Assembly: GCA_022711435.1 (NCBI GenBank)
Contig: JAKLFB010000054.1
Location: 1-32,619, forward strand
Direction: 5' to 3'
From: Verrucomicrobiota bacterium
Lineage (GTDB): Bacteria > Verrucomicrobiota > Verrucomicrobiia > Limisphaerales > UBA1319
DNA length: 32,619 nucleotides
Positions 30,153 through 32,619 of the stretch are shown piece after piece. The notes under the pieces were generated by a model, which saw only the letters and a list, made by a program, of their open reading frames with translations, ran no database searches and was not told the DNA's origin. Every line of letters begins with the position of its first letter. The stretch's first letter is position 1. The translations under genes and the position numbers were made by a program.

Positions 30153-32540
30153 ATGAAAGCCATCAATCGAGTCGTCGGGACGGTGGCTGTGGGATGTGTT
30201 CTCGCCCTCAGCACCACGCCATACCTGCAAGCCCAAGATCAGAAGTCCCCACCCGGGACGTATTACTCGGCAAAGGACTTTGATTTGAAACCACCCTTGC
30301 CCTTCAACCCGCACCCGGAACTGGAGGTGGTTGAAATCGAGCCGGGGATCTTCCTGATAGACGACACGAAGATTCCCGATACGCCGGAGCAGGCTGCTGC
30401 CAGAGCCGCCCACCAAGCAGCCGTCGAACACGCTAAAGCTATTGCGGCAAATCCAGCTTTGGCGGAGGCGGAGCGTGCGGCGCGGCAAGCAGCCCAGGAA
30501 GCGCTCTGGAAGCAAAACCGCGAGAGCATTGCCCAGTTCTTGGTGAAGCCAATTGGAAACGCTGCCGGAGACTCGAAAACACTCGCCGCGATTGATGCCG
30601 AGCAACGAAGCGCCCTGCTCGCAGACTCGCTCAACGTCATCGCTGTTCAGCAAGCAGCCGCTTCCAATGCTGAGAGCTGGGCTGAGAGTCAGGGCATCTC
30701 ACCACGAGCGCTTTTGCCCGACGGTGGAATCACAAGCATCGTGGACATAAACGACGGAGCGCCGCGGTTCTTGAGGACACAGAACGCGGTTTCTGCTGAC
30801 ACAATCTCGACAGATGAAGTCCGCCCGGGCGGCTCGACCGGACTGAGCCTCACCGGCACGAACACAGTCATCGCTATTTGGGATGGAGGCGATGTGAGGC
30901 TTACTCACCAAGAGTTCAACACAAACGGAGCGCGCGCATTTGATTTGGATGCGACCAGCCCACTTGGGGAACAACTGCATCCAACGCATGTGGCCGGGAC
31001 TTTGATCGCAGGCGGTGTTTCCGCTGCCGCTATCGGCATGTCCCCAAGGGCAAGGCTCAGTGCTTACGACTGGTATAGCGACATCGGGGAAATGGGTGCG
31101 GCGGCGGCGACCAACAACCTGCACATCTCGAATCACTCCTACGCTTCACAAGTGGGATGGGGCACGCTCGTTGTTGGGGGCACACCGTATTGGGCCTGGT
31201 TTGGTAATACGAACATCAGCCAAACAGAGGATTACCAATTCGGCTTTTACAATAGCAGTGCGCGAAATGCGGATTCCGTCGTTTACGGAGCGAATTACTA
31301 TCTGCCAGTCTGGGCCGCGGCCAACGAGCGCGGAAGCGCTGGGCAAGCTCCCAGCGGCCAGCCGATTGGCCATTACGCATGGAATGGCACGAATTTCGTT
31401 GCCGTGTTTACTGTTTCACGCCCAGCCGATGGAGACACTGGAGGTTTCGACACTCTGCCACCTGAATCCGTCGCCAAGAATATTCTTACCGTGGGTTCGG
31501 TCGCTGACCTGGTCGGCGGCTACTCGAACGCACCAGGCGTTTCCGTTTCCACGTTCTCCAGCTTCGGGCCAACGGACGACGGCCGTGTCAAACCTGATCT
31601 GATGGCAAACGGAGAACTTCTTACTTCCTCGTCAAACGCGGTGAACAACGGCTACACCGCGATGTCGGGCACAAGCATGGCAACGCCTAGTGTGGCAGGT
31701 TCGCTTAATCTGCTGGTGGAGCGTTACGGTCAGTTGTATGGCACAAACCGCTCGATGCTGGCTTCAACGCTGAAAGGGCTTGCGATTCACACGGCAGACG
31801 AAGCCGGAAGTTTCCCCGGCCCGGACTACCGCTTTGGGTGGGGTTTGATGAATACGAGGACTGCGGCTTTGCTGATTGATTCAAATTACCAGAGCCAAGT
31901 GCTTGCCAACATCAAGGAAGTGATTTTGAACAATGGCGACTACATCGAGTTCCCAGTTGTCGCGACCAACACAAGACCACTTAAGGTCACGATCTGCTGG
32001 ACAGACCCGCCTGGCACGTCGCCAGGTGCTTCGGTTGACCCTACTAATCGAATGCTGATCAACGACCTCGATTTGCGTGTAGTTCGCGGCTCTACCACGA
32101 ACTTCCCGTGGGTGCTTGATCCAGTGACCCGGACAAATGCAGCAGCCACCGGAGACAACATCCGTGACAACGTGGAGCAAGTCGTCATCACCAACGCCGC
32201 GTCGGACACTTATTTAATCCGCGTGGCGCACAAAGGGACGTTGGTGGACACCAACGGTGCGGCGGCCTCACAGCGGATTTCCATTTTGGTATCAGGAAAC
32301 ATCGCACAGCCAAAGCCGCCCCTGGTGCTTGCCTCACCTCTGCTCGTCAGTTCAAACCAAGTTGCTCTGTCTTGGCCGTCGGTGGTTGGACTCCGATACG
32401 AACTGCAATACAAGGACGACTTGAACGTGACCAACTGGACAAACATTGGCGGCGAAATCAGCGCCACGAAAACCAATGTTGCCGTGACAACGGCATTTAC
32501 AAATGCGATTCGATTCTACCGGGTAGCTGAGTTACAGTAG
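30153..32540 (+). CDS. Secreted subtilisin-family (S8) serine protease
   Basis: A 795-residue exported protease. The signal peptide runs to about residue 27 (LQAQ). A long Ala/Glu-rich helical propeptide-like region (about 75-185) precedes the catalytic domain. Residues proposed by comparison with subtilases are Asp244 (AIWDGGDVRLTH), His276 (LHPTHVAGT), the oxyanion Asn391 (AANERG) and Ser508 (MSGTSMATPSVAG). The usual HGTH is HPTH here. After about residue 600 come beta-rich domains, including an MNNDLDL-like LINDLDLRVV, typical of proprotein-convertase-like C-terminal domains. The last 70 residues match a sandwich module ending FYRVAELQ that is common on secreted verrucomicrobial proteins. 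It is divergent from the secretion-like operon, so it may be element cargo or resident. Confidence 0.9.
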   Translation: MKAINRVVGTVAVGCVLALSTTPYLQAQDQKSPPGTYYSAKDFDLKPPLPFNPHPELEVVEIEPGIFLIDDTKIPDTPEQAAARAAHQAAVEHAKAIAANPALAEAERAARQAAQEALWKQNRESIAQFLVKPIGNAAGDSKTLAAIDAEQRSALLADSLNVIAVQQAAASNAESWAESQGISPRALLPDGGITSIVDINDGAPRFLRTQNAVSADTISTDEVRPGGSTGLSLTGTNTVIAIWDGGDVRLTHQEFNTNGARAFDLDATSPLGEQLHPTHVAGTLIAGGVSAAAIGMSPRARLSAYDWYSDIGEMGAAAATNNLHISNHSYASQVGWGTLVVGGTPYWAWFGNTNISQTEDYQFGFYNSSARNADSVVYGANYYLPVWAAANERGSAGQAPSGQPIGHYAWNGTNFVAVFTVSRPADGDTGGFDTLPPESVAKNILTVGSVADLVGGYSNAPGVSVSTFSSFGPTDDGRVKPDLMANGELLTSSSNAVNNGYTAMSGTSMATPSVAGSLNLLVERYGQLYGTNRSMLASTLKGLAIHTADEAGSFPGPDYRFGWGLMNTRTAALLIDSNYQSQVLANIKEVILNNGDYIEFPVVATNTRPLKVTICWTDPPGTSPGASVDPTNRMLINDLDLRVVRGSTTNFPWVLDPVTRTNAAATGDNIRDNVEQVVITNAASDTYLIRVAHKGTLVDTNGAAASQRISILVSGNIAQPKPPLVLASPLLVSSNQVALSWPSVVGLRYELQYKDDLNVTNWTNIGGEISATKTNVAVTTAFTNAIRFYRVAELQ

Positions 32541-32547
32541 TGCGGCT

Positions 32548-32619
32548 ATGAAACAGGTTGTGTCAGCCCTCGCCCGCCAACACCACGCGGTGTTGGCGGG
32601 ACTGCTCGTTCAGCTCGCT
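32548..32619 (+). CDS. Possible 5' end of another gene, cut by the window edge
   Basis: An ATG 7 bases after the protease stop opens a frame that continues to the end of the window, giving 24 residues (MKQVVSALARQHHAVLAGLL and on). Its basic then hydrophobic start could be a signal peptide or membrane anchor. The frame contains a perfect inverted repeat, so a non-coding hairpin is an equally good reading. Confidence 0.3.
   Translation, partial: MKQVVSALARQHHAVLAGLLVQLA
32573..32600. repeat. Perfect 12-bp inverted repeat with a 4-base loop
   Basis: CCCGCCAACACC (32573-32584) and its complement (32589-32600) flank ACGC. It lies 33 bases after the protease stop codon and could end or stabilise that transcript. 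There is no T-tract directly after it, so intrinsic termination is not shown. Confidence 0.6.

Overview
The window looks like a piece of a verrucomicrobial chromosome (Limisphaerales/Pedosphaera-like) or a close PVC relative. The evidence is gene content only: a secreted formylglycine sulfatase, an exported FAD-dependent oxidoreductase, a DUF748 giant, a subtilase ending in the Ser/Trp/FYRV-type C-terminal module common in that phylum, and Gly/Pro-rich insertions. No rRNA or species marker is present, so this is an inference.

Left part, 1-18.9 kb, is clearly GC-rich and chromosomal. An export operon runs leftward: a NusG/RfaH-type antitermination factor (4309-4794), a TolC-family outer-membrane lipoprotein and a membrane-fusion protein with a repeat-bearing insertion. 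Its inner-membrane partner is probably off the left edge. A carbamoyltransferase set (DUF5989, NodU/CmcH-type carbamoyltransferase, SxtJ-like membrane protein) runs divergently. Next come a secreted FAD oxidoreductase, a secreted fibronectin-III protein with a possible RNase-toxin-like C-terminus, a zinc-ribbon protein, a sulfatase, a DUF748 envelope protein, 1.15 kb of gene-free DNA made of several repeat families, aroB, and a hypothetical gene.

At 18852-18928 lies tRNA-Arg(UCG). Immediately after its CCA the base composition becomes visibly more AT-rich and the gene content changes to that of an integrated mobile element: an excisionase-like HTH protein, a small membrane protein, a 1721-residue DNA methylase/SF2 helicase fusion with an 84-codon ORF nested in its 5' end, an XRE regulator, an unknown protein on the opposite strand, and a translationally coupled trio resembling VirB9, VirB10 and a lipoprotein of a type IV secretion system. 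No integrase, relaxase, VirB4 or coupling protein is visible, so the element is either incomplete here or continues to the right. A subtilisin-family protease and the start of a possible further gene close the window.

The points most worth following are the nested ORF, the tRNA-anchored element boundary, the roughly 100-bp repeat family present both in tandem and as a distant inverted copy, and the secreted toxin-like protein. Starts were often moved inward from the longest ORF, where a signal peptide, lipobox or Shine-Dalgarno sequence favoured it.
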